This document shows, one piece after another, positions 1-7,730 of a stretch of 64,000 nucleotides of DNA. A program made the translations under genes and the position numbers. The notes under the pieces are model-generated. The model was given only the letters and a program-made list of their open reading frames with translations, was not told the origin of the DNA and ran no database searches. This DNA is from an uncultured Prevotellaceae bacterium (lineage in GTDB: Bacteria; Bacteroidota; Bacteroidia; Bacteroidales; Bacteroidaceae). Positions within the stretch are counted from its first letter, which is position 1. Every line of letters starts with the position of its first letter. The stretch covers positions 1 through 64,000 of the forward strand of contig ONDA01000018.1 of the NCBI GenBank assembly GCA_900316475.1, written 5' to 3'.

Positions 1-1
1 T

Positions 2-103
2 CAAGTTCTTCACAAAAGAATCCCCCCTGCTTCCATCAGGATTGTTGGGTTCTATAGAACTATTGACTACGAAAACAAGATAAACTTCAAGACAGCCCTG
101 TAA
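2..103 (+). CDS. C-terminal end of an unidentified protein (partial)
   Basis: An open frame enters from the left edge and ends at a TAA at 101-103. The 33 visible codons have a plausible protein composition (ending ...YENKINFKTAL) and stop one base before the stop codon of the convergent antitoxin gene. The family cannot be recognised from so short a tail, and the frame could be fortuitous. Confidence 0.4.
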   Translation, partial: QVLHKRIPPASIRIVGFYRTIDYENKINFKTAL

Positions 104-403
104 TCAGAAAATGGCTGCGCATGCACGCTTGATGTCCAGCAGCTTTGCAATAAGCGATTTCTTCTGTCTGGCAACAGACATGTTGTAGCGCGACTGCATG
201 TTGATAAGCAGTTCGGGATTGATGCCGAGAGCCGCTTCCATCATCAAGGCAAAGTCGGTGGTTACCGGCCGTTTCCCGTTCAGTATCTCATTCAGCTGCG
301 TATAAGGAACATTTAGCAATTCGGAGAATTTCTTCTGCGACATGCCCCTTGCCTCTAATTCTTCTTTCAGTACCTCACCTGGATGTGTCGTAATTCTATT
401 CAT
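104..403 (-). CDS. HigA-like antitoxin, XRE family
   Basis: This 99-residue protein starts with the THPGEVLKEELEARGMSQ motif of HigA antitoxins, followed by a helix-turn-helix (residues about 15-60) ending in LNGKRPVT. I chose the ATG at 403 because AAGGAGGG lies 7 bases upstream; a frame open further upstream runs into the toxin remnant. In an intact module this protein would neutralise a HigB mRNA interferase and repress the operon. Here the upstream toxin gene is broken, so it may survive only as a regulator or as immunity against related toxins. Confidence 0.85.
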   Translation of the reverse strand: MNRITTHPGEVLKEELEARGMSQKKFSELLNVPYTQLNEILNGKRPVTTDFALMMEAALGINPELLINMQSRYNMSVARQKKSLIAKLLDIKRACAAIF

Positions 404-417
404 CGTTTTCCCTCCTT

Positions 418-584
418 TTATTGATAATGGTTCGTAATGTCTGTAACTGTGCAAATCGTGATGACTTTCTCCGTACCCTCTTCTCTGATTTTGAATTCGA
501 GCCGATAGTGGTAATCAATTCTTATTGAATAGTAACCATTCTCAAGAGCTCCTCGAGATAATCCTTCTCGTATTCTATGTACAT
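418..584 (-). pseudogene. Broken HigB toxin gene
   Basis: The ATG at 584 opens a frame beginning MYIEYEKDYLEELL, typical of HigB N-termini, but it stops after 20 codons. A second frame then encodes a good HigB C-terminus (ENGYYSIRIDYHYRLEFKI..., ending ...TDITNHYQ) and stops at 418, just ahead of the antitoxin. The middle 40-odd residues of a normal HigB are missing and the halves are out of frame. This fits an internal deletion plus frameshift near 545-555. The assignment rests on motif memory, not alignment. Confidence 0.65.
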
Positions 585-602
585 CGTCCTCTGATTTGGC
601 TG

Positions 603-634
603 CAAAGATAACACTTTATTTTCAAATTCACAAA
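603..634 (-). promoter_or_regulatory. Promoter of the broken HigBA locus
   Basis: Read on the minus strand, TTTG (634-631), a 20-base spacer and TATCTTTG (610-603) match the Bacteroidota primary sigma consensus TTTG-N19/20-TAnnTTTG. The toxin remnant starts about 20 bases further on. Confidence 0.7.
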
Positions 635-692
635 TTTAGTGAAGATTATTTTCGTTAATTATCGCCTCAAAGAGTGTTAGAGACAAAAAGAA

Positions 693-719
693 GAAACGGA
701 AGCCGCTGACTTCCGTTTC
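693..719 (-). terminator. Intrinsic terminator, leftward
   Basis: A perfect 10-bp stem GAAACGGAAG/CTTCCGTTTC with a 7-base loop is followed on the minus strand by a T-rich run (TTCTTTTTGTC). It would end transcripts coming from the fimbrillin-like gene at 931-2595. Confidence 0.75.
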
Positions 720-930
720 TCTATTCTTAGCTTTTGGGGGGGAACAGATCAGAGTAACCGACAAAGTCGCTTGCCAAAGCAAGAACCGTCTCCGTGACCC
801 TTCAATTTTCAACGCAGAAAAATGATCAGTAGCGCTCGAGCTTGCTCGCTTTGCCACGCAAAGAACCGACCCCATGATCTTGTATATATATATATATACG
901 CGCGCGAGGGCCTTTCGGCGTGGCCGGTGG
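720..930. repeat. Intergenic repeats: GGTTCTTGC element and TA run
   Basis: The segment holds a copy of the 20-mer GGTTCTTGCTNNGGCAAGCG on the minus strand (769-788) and a looser copy (about 843-863). It also contains an alternating TA run near 882-899 followed by CGCGCGCG. The same 20-mer occurs at 11741-11760 and 19671-19690. No credible gene is visible; the 79-residue frame at 636-875 overlaps the terminator and has biased composition. Confidence 0.55.
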
Positions 931-2595
931 TTAGGGCTGGTAAGTGTACGGGCTGGTGGTGATATTGCCCGTCACGGTGCCGCCGATGGTCACGGTGATT
1001 GCTGTGCCATTCTCGCCGCCGCTGCCGATGCTGTTGGGGGCGTCAGAGCCCTTCGTGGCCGTCACGCTGGTCACGGTGCTTTTGATGGTGATGGTGCCGC
1101 AGTCTCCATTACTACGGCCGCCGCCGATGCCGGCTGCATAGTTGCCGCCCGTTGCCAAGACAGTGCCGCCGCTGATGGTGATGTTTCCACAGGCATTACC
1201 ATAGCTGCCGCCGATGCCGGCTCCACCTCCGTCACCCGTGGCCGTGATGGTGCCGCCGTTGATGGTGATGTTACCACAGGAGACAGTGCCGGAGACAGTG
1301 CCACCGCCGGCGCCGATGCCGGCAGCATCGTACCCGCCCGTGGCCGTGATGGTGCCGCTGTTGATGACGATGTTGCCGCAGGGTATTCTAAAGCCACCGC
1401 CGATGCCGGCGCTATATGGATAACCTGAAGAGGGTTCACCGCTGTATGCTGTCAGATTGCCGACGCCCTCAATGGTCAGCGTCTTATTTGGAGCAATCCA
1501 GATGCCGGGGTAATTGTTAAGTCTATGTTCGCCTCTGCCCGCACACACTTTGTTTGTTCCTTCAAGCACAAGTGTGGCATCGCCCGGGCAGTTGATGCCC
1601 GCCCAGTCGCAATCGTCGCCAAGGTTAGTGATGTTCACATTCTTCAGCGTTACAATGGCGCCGTCGGCAATACTGATTTTCACATTCTTGGTCAGCGTGC
1701 CGGTGAGCGTCTCGCCGTTCTTGGCTTCGTAGTCAGCAGAGATAGTCGAGAGGTCGGTTGCAGCTGGAGCCATCTTCCAGCTCACCGGGTAGCCGTTGCC
1801 TTTTGCGTAGGTCTTGCCGGTCAGCGTCTTGGTGTAGTTCTTCGTGCCGTCGGTGGCGGTGATGTCGATGGTGGCATCCTCTGTGGGGAAGATGGCGACG
1901 TAGATGGGGCCTGCTACTGCCGAGCGGTTAACGTTGTAGTTTTTGGTGCCGTCGCTCAGGGTCAGGCCCGTGATGCTGCTGGTGATGTCGTTCGCTCCAG
2001 CTTCATCCTTCAGCGTAATGGCGAGGATGGCCAGCTGGTTCTCCAGCGTCAGCGAGGGCAGGTTATCGCCGTCCCATGCGCCTATCTTCCTGCTGTAGTC
2101 GAATGTGCTTGCGATGGTATTGAGCGTACCGTCCTGACTCCCGAAGAGGGCGGCCTCGTTCATGTTGCCGGATTGGTTAACTATCGCTGCTGGGTAGATG
2201 TAGTCCACGTCCTTCGTCTTGTCGGGGTTGTCCAGCGTGAAAGTGAACGTGGCGGACTTGCTTCCGTCGGCAATATCTTTTGCCTCCAGCGCATTGCTCT
2301 CCGCCTTCACCCAATCACCCTTCTTGTTCTTGTAGCGGAGCGCCATTTTCTCGCCTTCGGCGAAGGTCTTTACGCCCGTACTGGTCAGCGCGCGGGTGGC
2401 ATCGTCGCCGTCCAGGCCTACGGTGGTGGTCAGGGTTACTACGTTGTTCTTAGTTACTTCTTGCTGCTGCGGCTGGTCGATGATGTTGTCGTCGCTGGAG
2501 CAGCTTACGGTCATTGCGCCCACCAATGCGAGGGCAGCCATGCTCAGAAAATTCTTCATTGTCTTCATTGCTTTCTTCGTTTTAGTGGGGTTCAT
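931..2595 (-). CDS. Fimbrillin-like surface lipoprotein with beta-helix-like repeats
   Basis: This is a predicted 554-residue exported lipoprotein. After a short basic segment comes a hydrophobic signal ending in the lipobox-like TVSC (cysteine about residue 32) and SSDD, as in many Bacteroidales surface lipoproteins. Residues about 45-270 resemble fimbrillin-like domains. Residues about 290-550 contain repeated blocks of the form GNITI-x-GGT-x-x-ATGG-x-x-x-AGIGGG, suggesting a stacked beta structure. The start at 2595 overlaps the stop of the upstream small ORF in a TAATG arrangement, so translation is probably coupled. A role in adhesion or surface decoration is inferred. Confidence 0.75.
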   Translation of the reverse strand: MNPTKTKKAMKTMKNFLSMAALALVGAMTVSCSSDDNIIDQPQQQEVTKNNVVTLTTTVGLDGDDATRALTSTGVKTFAEGEKMALRYKNKKGDWVKAESNALEAKDIADGSKSATFTFTLDNPDKTKDVDYIYPAAIVNQSGNMNEAALFGSQDGTLNTIASTFDYSRKIGAWDGDNLPSLTLENQLAILAITLKDEAGANDITSSITGLTLSDGTKNYNVNRSAVAGPIYVAIFPTEDATIDITATDGTKNYTKTLTGKTYAKGNGYPVSWKMAPAATDLSTISADYEAKNGETLTGTLTKNVKISIADGAIVTLKNVNITNLGDDCDWAGINCPGDATLVLEGTNKVCAGRGEHRLNNYPGIWIAPNKTLTIEGVGNLTAYSGEPSSGYPYSAGIGGGFRIPCGNIVINSGTITATGGYDAAGIGAGGGTVSGTVSCGNITINGGTITATGDGGGAGIGGSYGNACGNITISGGTVLATGGNYAAGIGGGRSNGDCGTITIKSTVTSVTATKGSDAPNSIGSGGENGTAITVTIGGTVTGNITTSPYTYQP

Positions 2596-2732
2596 TACTC
2601 TTCTTCTTCATCATGCCAATCGTAGTTCTGAACTCCAGCTTGGCCATTACTACCAGCCAGCAGTTGCGGCTGTTGTTGCAACTTGACGACCTTCATCGTC
2701 GGTTTCTCATAAAGTCTCTTTTTTGTTGTCAT
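2595..2732 (-). CDS. 45-residue small protein coupled to the lipoprotein
   Basis: The ORF starts at ATG 2732, begins MTTKKRLYEKPTMKVVKL, runs through QLLAGSNGQ and ends in NYDWHDEEEE. Its TAA shares a base with the ATG of the lipoprotein gene. A consensus promoter lies about 70 bases upstream. Small proteins of the form K-x-Y-x-KPT...LLAGS are, to my knowledge, common and uncharacterised in Prevotella. The N-terminus resembles the leader of the tyrosine-rich peptide at 29228. Function is unknown; a coupled leader peptide or secreted small protein are both possible. Confidence 0.7.
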   Translation of the reverse strand: MTTKKRLYEKPTMKVVKLQQQPQLLAGSNGQAGVQNYDWHDEEEE

Positions 2733-2804
2733 ATACTATCGTTTATTAGTTAATAAATTAGCTATCTGAATACGTCGTAAAATCCGTTGCACAGATTTAG
2801 CGTA

Positions 2805-2835
2805 CAAAGTTAATACTTCTGCCGTTAATTTCAAA
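2805..2835 (-). promoter_or_regulatory. Promoter of small ORF and fimbrillin-like gene
   Basis: On the minus strand TTTG (2835-2832), 19 bases, then TAACTTTG (2812-2805) fit the Bacteroidota promoter consensus. Confidence 0.75.
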
Positions 2836-3024
2836 AAAAAAAAATAAAGAAAAGTTAAAAGGGCGACGATTGGTCTATCTCACGCCATGAGAACATGTTA
2901 ATCATGGGGTAGTTTTTTATGAGCATTCCTTCTTTTACACTGATTAAAACATAACATACCCTCACCTCTTACACCTGGCACTTAACTAACTGAAAATCAG
3001 GACACATTTTTTCGAGGTAAGTAG

Positions 3025-3194
3025 CACCAAGTGTCGCACCAATAGGTGACACCAAGGGATTATGTCCGGCCGTGAAACATTTACGAGAGGCTTATATTTT
3101 TTTACGAACGGCCGGGAAATTTTTACGAGCGGCTTGTACGTTTTTGACTTTTGGCGTGAAACATTGTCGGAAGGGATTGGTGCGACACTTGGTG
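3025..3194. repeat. 19-bp inverted repeat enclosing 42-bp tandem repeats
   Basis: CACCAAGTGTCGCACCAAT at 3025-3043 recurs as its exact reverse complement at 3176-3194. Between them lie two full and one partial copies of a 42-bp unit (from about 3066) that would encode G-R-E-x-F-T-x-G-L-Y repeats. The 77-codon frame at 3062-3295 spans these repeats; I do not call it a gene. The rest of 2836-3540 shows no supported gene apart from a TACCTTTG box near 3425. Confidence 0.6.
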
Positions 3195-3540
3195 TGGGCA
3201 TTGGTGCGACCTCTGGTGCGGGCAAACTCATCGCTAAACGGCTGATAATCAGGCTTGGTGTTAGAGGTGTCACCAAACGGAAGTCCTGTATGTAGGGCCA
3301 CGCACGCGTACATGGAGCGACGCAGTGAGCAAAAGGACACACGAAACCGCAGCGTATCAGGCGGTTACAATCTTAGGATTCCGCGAGGGTACACCTGAGA
3401 CTTGCAAGAACGGCGAAAACACACTACCTTTGCAGCCGAATTCAAATCACTGACTCGACTTGCATCTCCCTCGGCCCAGCCGAAACCTGCGCAGCAGTGA
3501 CCATCATCGTAAGAAGAAAAAACACCGACGTGATGTGACA

Positions 3541-4029
3541 TCACTTCTTGGCTGGTACGAAACTCTCCCAGGTCTGGTCGTCGTAGAAGACGCGAATCTC
3601 GGTGACACGCCGCTGTGGTTTGTCAATATTTTTAACCTCAATACGCGAGGAATTTGGGTGTGTACTTTTTACACTATTGGAAGTTACAACTGCCGGAGCG
3701 CGATTTTCTGACGACGAGGACGACGGTTCGGGAACGGAAGGGGTAGGATCTGAAAAATCGAACAGCGAATCTTGCATGCCCGGCAACGGCTCAGTAGGGG
3801 AGGCGGCAGCCTTATTAGAGTCGGTGTACATAGGACCGGTACCAAACATCAGCCACTCGAGATTGATGTCAGGAATTTTCTTCCTGATAGCCTCGACAAT
3901 ATTGATACTGGGTTTAGTGCGCTCGTTGAAGATGCTGCTCAACGATGCTGGCGACATTCCGATGAACTGAGCGAACACCGTTTGGGTCATGTGTTGCGAC
4001 TCCATAATCTGGCGAATTCTGTCCTTCAT
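3541..4029 (-). CDS. XRE-family transcriptional regulator
   Basis: The protein has 162 residues. An N-terminal helix-turn-helix (residues about 1-65) contains MTQTVFAQFIGMSPASLSSI and FNERTKPSINIVEAI. It is followed by a Ser/Pro-rich linker and a short C-terminal segment (TEIRVFYDDQTWESFVP). I chose ATG 4029 because the longer frame to 4095 runs across the promoter. A palindrome-rich AT region lies upstream and may carry its operators. The gene ends in the palindrome GTGATGTCACATCAC near 3530-3545. Targets are unknown. Confidence 0.8.
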   Translation of the reverse strand: MKDRIRQIMESQHMTQTVFAQFIGMSPASLSSIFNERTKPSINIVEAIRKKIPDINLEWLMFGTGPMYTDSNKAAASPTEPLPGMQDSLFDFSDPTPSVPEPSSSSSENRAPAVVTSNSVKSTHPNSSRIEVKNIDKPQRRVTEIRVFYDDQTWESFVPAKK

Positions 4030-4081
4030 TGCTTCAATAGGGTGGTTTAAGGGGCACGAGGCCCATTTTCGATTCAGTTTA

Positions 4082-4113
4082 CAAAGGTAAAGCAAAAAAA
4101 TGGAACGTGCAAA
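4082..4113 (-). promoter_or_regulatory. Promoter of the XRE regulator
   Basis: On the minus strand TTTG (4113-4110), a 20-base spacer and TACCTTTG (4089-4082) match consensus. The predicted leader before ATG 4029 is about 45 bases. Confidence 0.75.
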
Positions 4114-4149
4114 TTTTTAAACGAAAATTTTGAAATCAAAATATTAGAT

Positions 4150-4228
4150 TTGTGATTGTAAATTCACAATTTCAAATTGTAAAGCGCTGCGAGATTCAAG
4201 TTTTGAGTTATGTTTGTAAATTTACAAA
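4150..4228. promoter_or_regulatory. Candidate operator palindromes upstream of the XRE gene
   Basis: TTGTGA-N8-TCACAA (4150-4169) and the perfect 16-bp palindrome TTTGTAAATTTACAAA (4213-4228) share TTGTxAA half-sites. The surrounding 4114-4743 stretch is AT-rich, has a further palindrome at 4487-4502 (AAAACTTTAAAGTTTT) and contains no convincing gene. Binding by the neighbouring XRE protein is inference. Confidence 0.35.
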
Positions 4229-4743
4229 AGCAAATTCAACAAAGCCTTATTTGAGAGAAAAAAGACAAATAACTGAAGGTAAATGTGATAATTAGCGCAT
4301 ACATACCTATTTCGTAGGCGACAGAGCCCGTTTACAGATTGAAATACCGCATAGGTACATCGCTTAGCTTTATTAAAATAAGATAATTACCTCATTATTA
4401 GATAGTTATATCTGTATATCGTTAATTGTATATTTATGAATATAGAAATGTAAATGTACGGATTTAGGTTTCAAAAACATAAATATAAAACTTTAAAGTT
4501 TTGTTTTTATCCGTAAATTCAGAATCGTAAATCTAAATATTTTTACATTCTTATATTTATTTGCATACTGAAATTCACAAAAGCAAATGCAAATAATTGT
4601 GAACACCAAATTTCCGATGATGAAAAAGAGCAAAAATCGGCATTTCTCGCAAATTCCCTACGACGGACAAGGCGGCTGAAAATACGCGAGTTTTGAGCGG
4701 TCAGAAATGGGCTGAAAGTCCTTTGTTCATTAGCTTTTTGGCA

Positions 4744-4769
4744 CAAAAAAAGCGTCCTTCTCAGACGCT
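4744..4769 (-). terminator. Intrinsic terminator after holA
   Basis: Read leftward, AGCGTC, a 7-base loop and GACGCT are followed by a run of seven Ts. It lies about 30 bases beyond the holA stop. Confidence 0.85.
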
Positions 4770-4795
4770 GTTTCTGCAAATTCCAGGAGCGGAAA

Positions 4796-5827
4796 TCAAT
4801 GCAAAATGTAAAAAATTAACTCCTTCATCAGCTCGCCAGGAGGGGTATTGGGGTTGTCCAAACCCTTACTTTTGGCATCTATTTCTCTAATTTTAGAAAT
4901 TATCTGCATCACTTTCATTCCAGAGTAATTTCTCATACCTGTCATATAGTCCTTGGCAGCCCACGGTGATCTCAATTCCAGCCATTCTGCAACGCTCTCC
5001 TGGCTCTTATTATTGGGCGCATAATACGCAATCATCAGATTTTGGAAATAATTAAAGAGCATTGGGAGAAATGAGTAGATGCTACCGGCCTTCGGATTTT
5101 CGTCAAAATATTTGATTATCTGATTGGCCTTGAAAACCTGACGGTTGACGATAGCATCGCGCAGCTCAAAAGCATTAAAATCCTTGCTCACACCTATCTG
5201 GTCCTCCACCACCTGTGGCGTCACCCTTCTGTCTGTTGCCGGTAGGGCGAGAATCACCTTGTCGAGTTCGCTCGTCAGGCGGCTCAGGTCTGCTCCGATG
5301 GAGTCGGCTATCAGCTGCGTCGATTTCTGGTCGATACTCACCTCGCGCTGCTTGAGATACTTCTCGATGAACGGTGGAAGGTCGCGGTCGCGCAGTTTCT
5401 TGCTCTCGAAGAGCACGCCGGCGGCCTTGATGGTCTTCACATATTCGCGTTTACGGCCGTCAATACTCCCGTTTTTGTGACAAAGAACGAGGACGGTCGA
5501 TTTGACGGGAGTTTTGAAGTACTTCTCCAACTGGTCGGTCTGCTTCAGATTCTGCGCCTCCTTGACGATGATGACCTGGCGTTCGGCCATCATCGGGTAG
5601 CGGCGGGCAGCATCGGCCACCTGGGCGGCTGTCACGTCGGAACCGAACATCACGGTCTGGTTGAAGTCGCGCTCCTCGGGCTGAAGGGCGTGCTCGGCAA
5701 TGTAGTCGCTAATCTTGTCGATATAGTACGACTCGTCGCCCATGAGGTAGTAGACAGGCTCATAACGGCCTGCCTTCAGGTCGCTCATAATGCCCTCATA
5801 GGTGTATGTCTTCTGCTCTGCTGCCAT
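4796..5827 (-). CDS. holA: DNA polymerase III subunit delta
   Basis: HolA is the clamp-loader delta subunit that opens the beta sliding clamp. The 343-residue length and the N-terminal motif (PVYYLMGDESYYIDKI) are characteristic, as are VKEAQNLKQTDQLEKYF in the AAA+-like domain and the helical C-terminal domain (ELRDAIVNRQVFKANQII... followed by SIYSFLPMLFNYFQNL). The ATG at 5827 follows a stretch of TTAACTTC-type short repeats that includes GGAG-like sites. It is probably cotranscribed with the small exported protein upstream. Confidence 0.92.
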   Translation of the reverse strand: MAAEQKTYTYEGIMSDLKAGRYEPVYYLMGDESYYIDKISDYIAEHALQPEERDFNQTVMFGSDVTAAQVADAARRYPMMAERQVIIVKEAQNLKQTDQLEKYFKTPVKSTVLVLCHKNGSIDGRKREYVKTIKAAGVLFESKKLRDRDLPPFIEKYLKQREVSIDQKSTQLIADSIGADLSRLTSELDKVILALPATDRRVTPQVVEDQIGVSKDFNAFELRDAIVNRQVFKANQIIKYFDENPKAGSIYSFLPMLFNYFQNLMIAYYAPNNKSQESVAEWLELRSPWAAKDYMTGMRNYSGMKVMQIISKIREIDAKSKGLDNPNTPPGELMKELIFYILH

Positions 5828-5844
5828 TTAACTTCTTAACTTCT

Positions 5845-6267
5845 TTAACTTCTTAACTCCTTAACTCCAAGGCCAAACGTCAAGCCCGCCGATATCAAGG
5901 AGATACCGACGTCACGCCCGTAACAGCCTGCTATCAGGCTGTTATGAGCATCGCCATCCGGCGCAGCGTCAGACTCACTGAAGTAATTGCCTCTCAGGTT
6001 GTTGCCTCTCAAGTATAGGAACTTCAGCGAGGCGTTGACAGCGTCGTCGCTCTTAAAACCAGACACTTTATTGTTGACGCCCCACAGGGCCTGCCGCGAT
6101 GGGCGGACGACGCTCGTTGTGCGGCGGTCTATATCACCGACAGCCTTTGTGTCGGCCTGCACCAGCATGGGCAGCCACGACACGTCGCTATGTACTCCGC
6201 CGTCTGCCATAACCGACAACGAAAGCAGGAAAAATATGGTAAATGCTATATAGCGTATATGTTTCAT
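5845..6267 (-). CDS. Small exported protein of unknown function
   Basis: This 140-residue protein has a clear signal peptide (MKHIRYIAFTIFFLLSLSVMA, cleavage after MA-D). The mature part carries paired Arg-rich and Asn-rich segments and ends in a glycine-rich hydrophobic tail (GISLISAGLTFGLGVKEL). The ATG at 6267 is preferred because AAGGAG lies 11 bases upstream; the longer frame extends through the promoter (TATCTTTG, 6300-6293). It sits 17 bp ahead of holA. The family is not recognised. Confidence 0.7.
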   Translation of the reverse strand: MKHIRYIAFTIFFLLSLSVMADGGVHSDVSWLPMLVQADTKAVGDIDRRTTSVVRPSRQALWGVNNKVSGFKSDDAVNASLKFLYLRGNNLRGNYFSESDAAPDGDAHNSLIAGCYGRDVGISLISAGLTFGLGVKELRS

Positions 6268-6340
6268 TCTGTTCACATCTCCTTTCTGCTTGCAAAGATA
6301 CAACTTTTTTCGGTGAAATACTACGGAAAACAAAAAAAAG

Positions 6341-6372
6341 TTTGCGGTATTCAACAAAAAGCAGTAACTTTG
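6341..6372 (+). promoter_or_regulatory. Promoter placed directly at the start of the HSDR_N gene
   Basis: TTTG (6341-6344), 20 bases and TAACTTTG (6365-6372) match consensus. The ATG at 6377 begins 4 bases after the -7 box, where transcription itself should start, so the message may be leaderless. Confidence 0.75.
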
Positions 6373-6376
6373 TCGC

Positions 6377-6844
6377 ATGACAGAAAAACAGCTGAACTTA
6401 CCGGCCTACGACGTAAGAATGAGCGAGAAGGATGGGCGCCAGACGATTTTCGACTTCCTGCGCAACCGCTACGTCGCACTGACGCCCGAGGAATGGGTGC
6501 GTCAGCACTTCACGCACTTCCTCGTTGAGCACAAAGGCTACCCCAAGGGGCTATTGGCCAACGAGACAGAACTGCGCGTAGGCAGCAAGCGGCTGCGCTG
6601 CGACACCGTGCTCTACGACCAGTCTCTGCGTCCGCGGATGATTATCGAATACAAGGCACCCCACATAAAAATACAGCAGAAGACGTTCGACCAGATTGTG
6701 GTCTACAATCTTCTGCTGCATGCAGATTACTTGGTGGTCAGCAACGGTCTGCAGCACTACTGCTGTCAGATGGACTATGAGCACCGCAGCTACACGTTCC
6801 TGACGGATATTCCCGACTACGCCGCCATTACTCCATGTCGTTAG
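6377..6844 (+). CDS. Type I restriction R-subunit N-terminal-like nuclease domain protein
   Basis: A stand-alone 155-residue protein resembling the HSDR_N family. EEWVRQHFTHFLVEHKGYPKGLLANETEL, then the PD-(D/E)XK-like pattern R-C-D-T-V-L-Y-D (about residue 75) and the catalytic-type IIEYKAPH (about residue 90), are visible. No helicase or specificity partner is nearby. This small solo family is widespread in Bacteroidota and its cellular role is not settled. Its 3' end overlaps the convergent zinc-ribbon gene by 17 bp. Confidence 0.85.
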   Translation: MTEKQLNLPAYDVRMSEKDGRQTIFDFLRNRYVALTPEEWVRQHFTHFLVEHKGYPKGLLANETELRVGSKRLRCDTVLYDQSLRPRMIIEYKAPHIKIQQKTFDQIVVYNLLLHADYLVVSNGLQHYCCQMDYEHRSYTFLTDIPDYAAITPCR

Positions 6845-7685
6845 CGTCGGCAGCTTTCTTCGACGAGGCGGTCGACGTCTTGCGGATAGCGCGCTTGCGG
6901 GTAGGCTTCTTCTCGGTATCGACGGGCTTCTCGACCTTCACGCCAGCCAGTTCGGGATCGATCATGATACGACCGCAGTACTCGCAGACGATAATCTTCT
7001 TGTGCATCTTGATGTCGAGCTGGCGCTGGGGCGGAATCTTGTTGAAGCAGCCACCGCAGGCGTCGCGCTGCACGTAGACGATGCCCAAACCGTTGCGGGC
7101 GTTCTTACGGATGCGCTTGAACGAGGCCAACAGGCGCGGTTCAATCTTGGACTCCAGTTCCTTGACCTTCTCCTTCAACTTCTCCTCCTCGGCACGCGTC
7201 TCTTCCATGATCTCGTCGAGTTCGCTCTTCTTCAGGTCGAGGTCGCCACGGCGCTCCTCAATCAGCTGCTTGTTCTGCTCCAACTCCTGGCTCTTCTCGG
7301 AGATACGGGCCTGAGCCTCACGGATCTTCTTGTTGCAGAGTTCGATTTCCAGCGACTGGAACTCAATCTCCTTCGACAGCGTGTCGTACTCGCGGTTGTT
7401 CTTCACATCCTCTAACTGAGCCTTGTAGCGGGCCACGCTGGCCTCAGCCTCGGCAATCTCGCTTTTTTTCTGAGTGACAGCCTTCTGGAACTCGTCAATA
7501 TCGGTCTGGATGCGCTGGATGCGCGTGTTCAGACCTTCAATCTCGTCTTCCAGGTCGTCAACCTCCTGGGGCAGTTCGCCGCGGAGTGTACGCTTCTCGT
7601 CAATGGCCGACAGGGCCGTCTGCATCTGGTAAAGGGTCTTCAGCTTCTCCTCTACCGACAAGTCTGTAGGATCTTTTTTTGCCAT
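6828..7685 (-). CDS. Coiled-coil zinc-ribbon protein (C4-type, DUF164 family)
   Basis: A 285-residue protein with a long coiled coil (residues about 5-190) followed by a zinc ribbon with two Cys pairs: CGGC about residue 212 and CEYC about residue 235. The tail is Lys/Ala-rich. The neighbouring Nif3 family gene lies immediately upstream in the same direction, a pairing common in Bacteroidota. Such proteins are proposed to bind nucleic acid or help Nif3-like proteins, but the function is unproven. Confidence 0.85.
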   Translation of the reverse strand: MAKKDPTDLSVEEKLKTLYQMQTALSAIDEKRTLRGELPQEVDDLEDEIEGLNTRIQRIQTDIDEFQKAVTQKKSEIAEAEASVARYKAQLEDVKNNREYDTLSKEIEFQSLEIELCNKKIREAQARISEKSQELEQNKQLIEERRGDLDLKKSELDEIMEETRAEEEKLKEKVKELESKIEPRLLASFKRIRKNARNGLGIVYVQRDACGGCFNKIPPQRQLDIKMHKKIIVCEYCGRIMIDPELAGVKVEKPVDTEKKPTRKRAIRKTSTASSKKAADANDME

Positions 7686-7730
7686 AATTCTTATTTGTTA
7701 TTTCGTTATCACGTTTAATCGTCTAATCGT

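Noticed and set aside
636..875. 79-codon frame on the minus strand
   Set aside because: It runs across a clear terminator hairpin and two repeat copies and has no protein-like motif or ribosome site.
3025..3194. CRISPR array
   Set aside because: Tandem 42-bp units have no spacer of changing sequence, and no cas gene is present in the window.
3062..3295. 77-codon frame rich in G-R-E-x-F-T repeats
   Set aside because: It coincides with 42-bp DNA tandem repeats inside an inverted repeat; the opposite strand is equally open, so coding is doubtful. Reported as a repeat instead.
6377..6844. Part of a type I restriction system
   Set aside because: No helicase part, methylase or specificity subunit is adjacent; the protein is a stand-alone domain with its own promoter.
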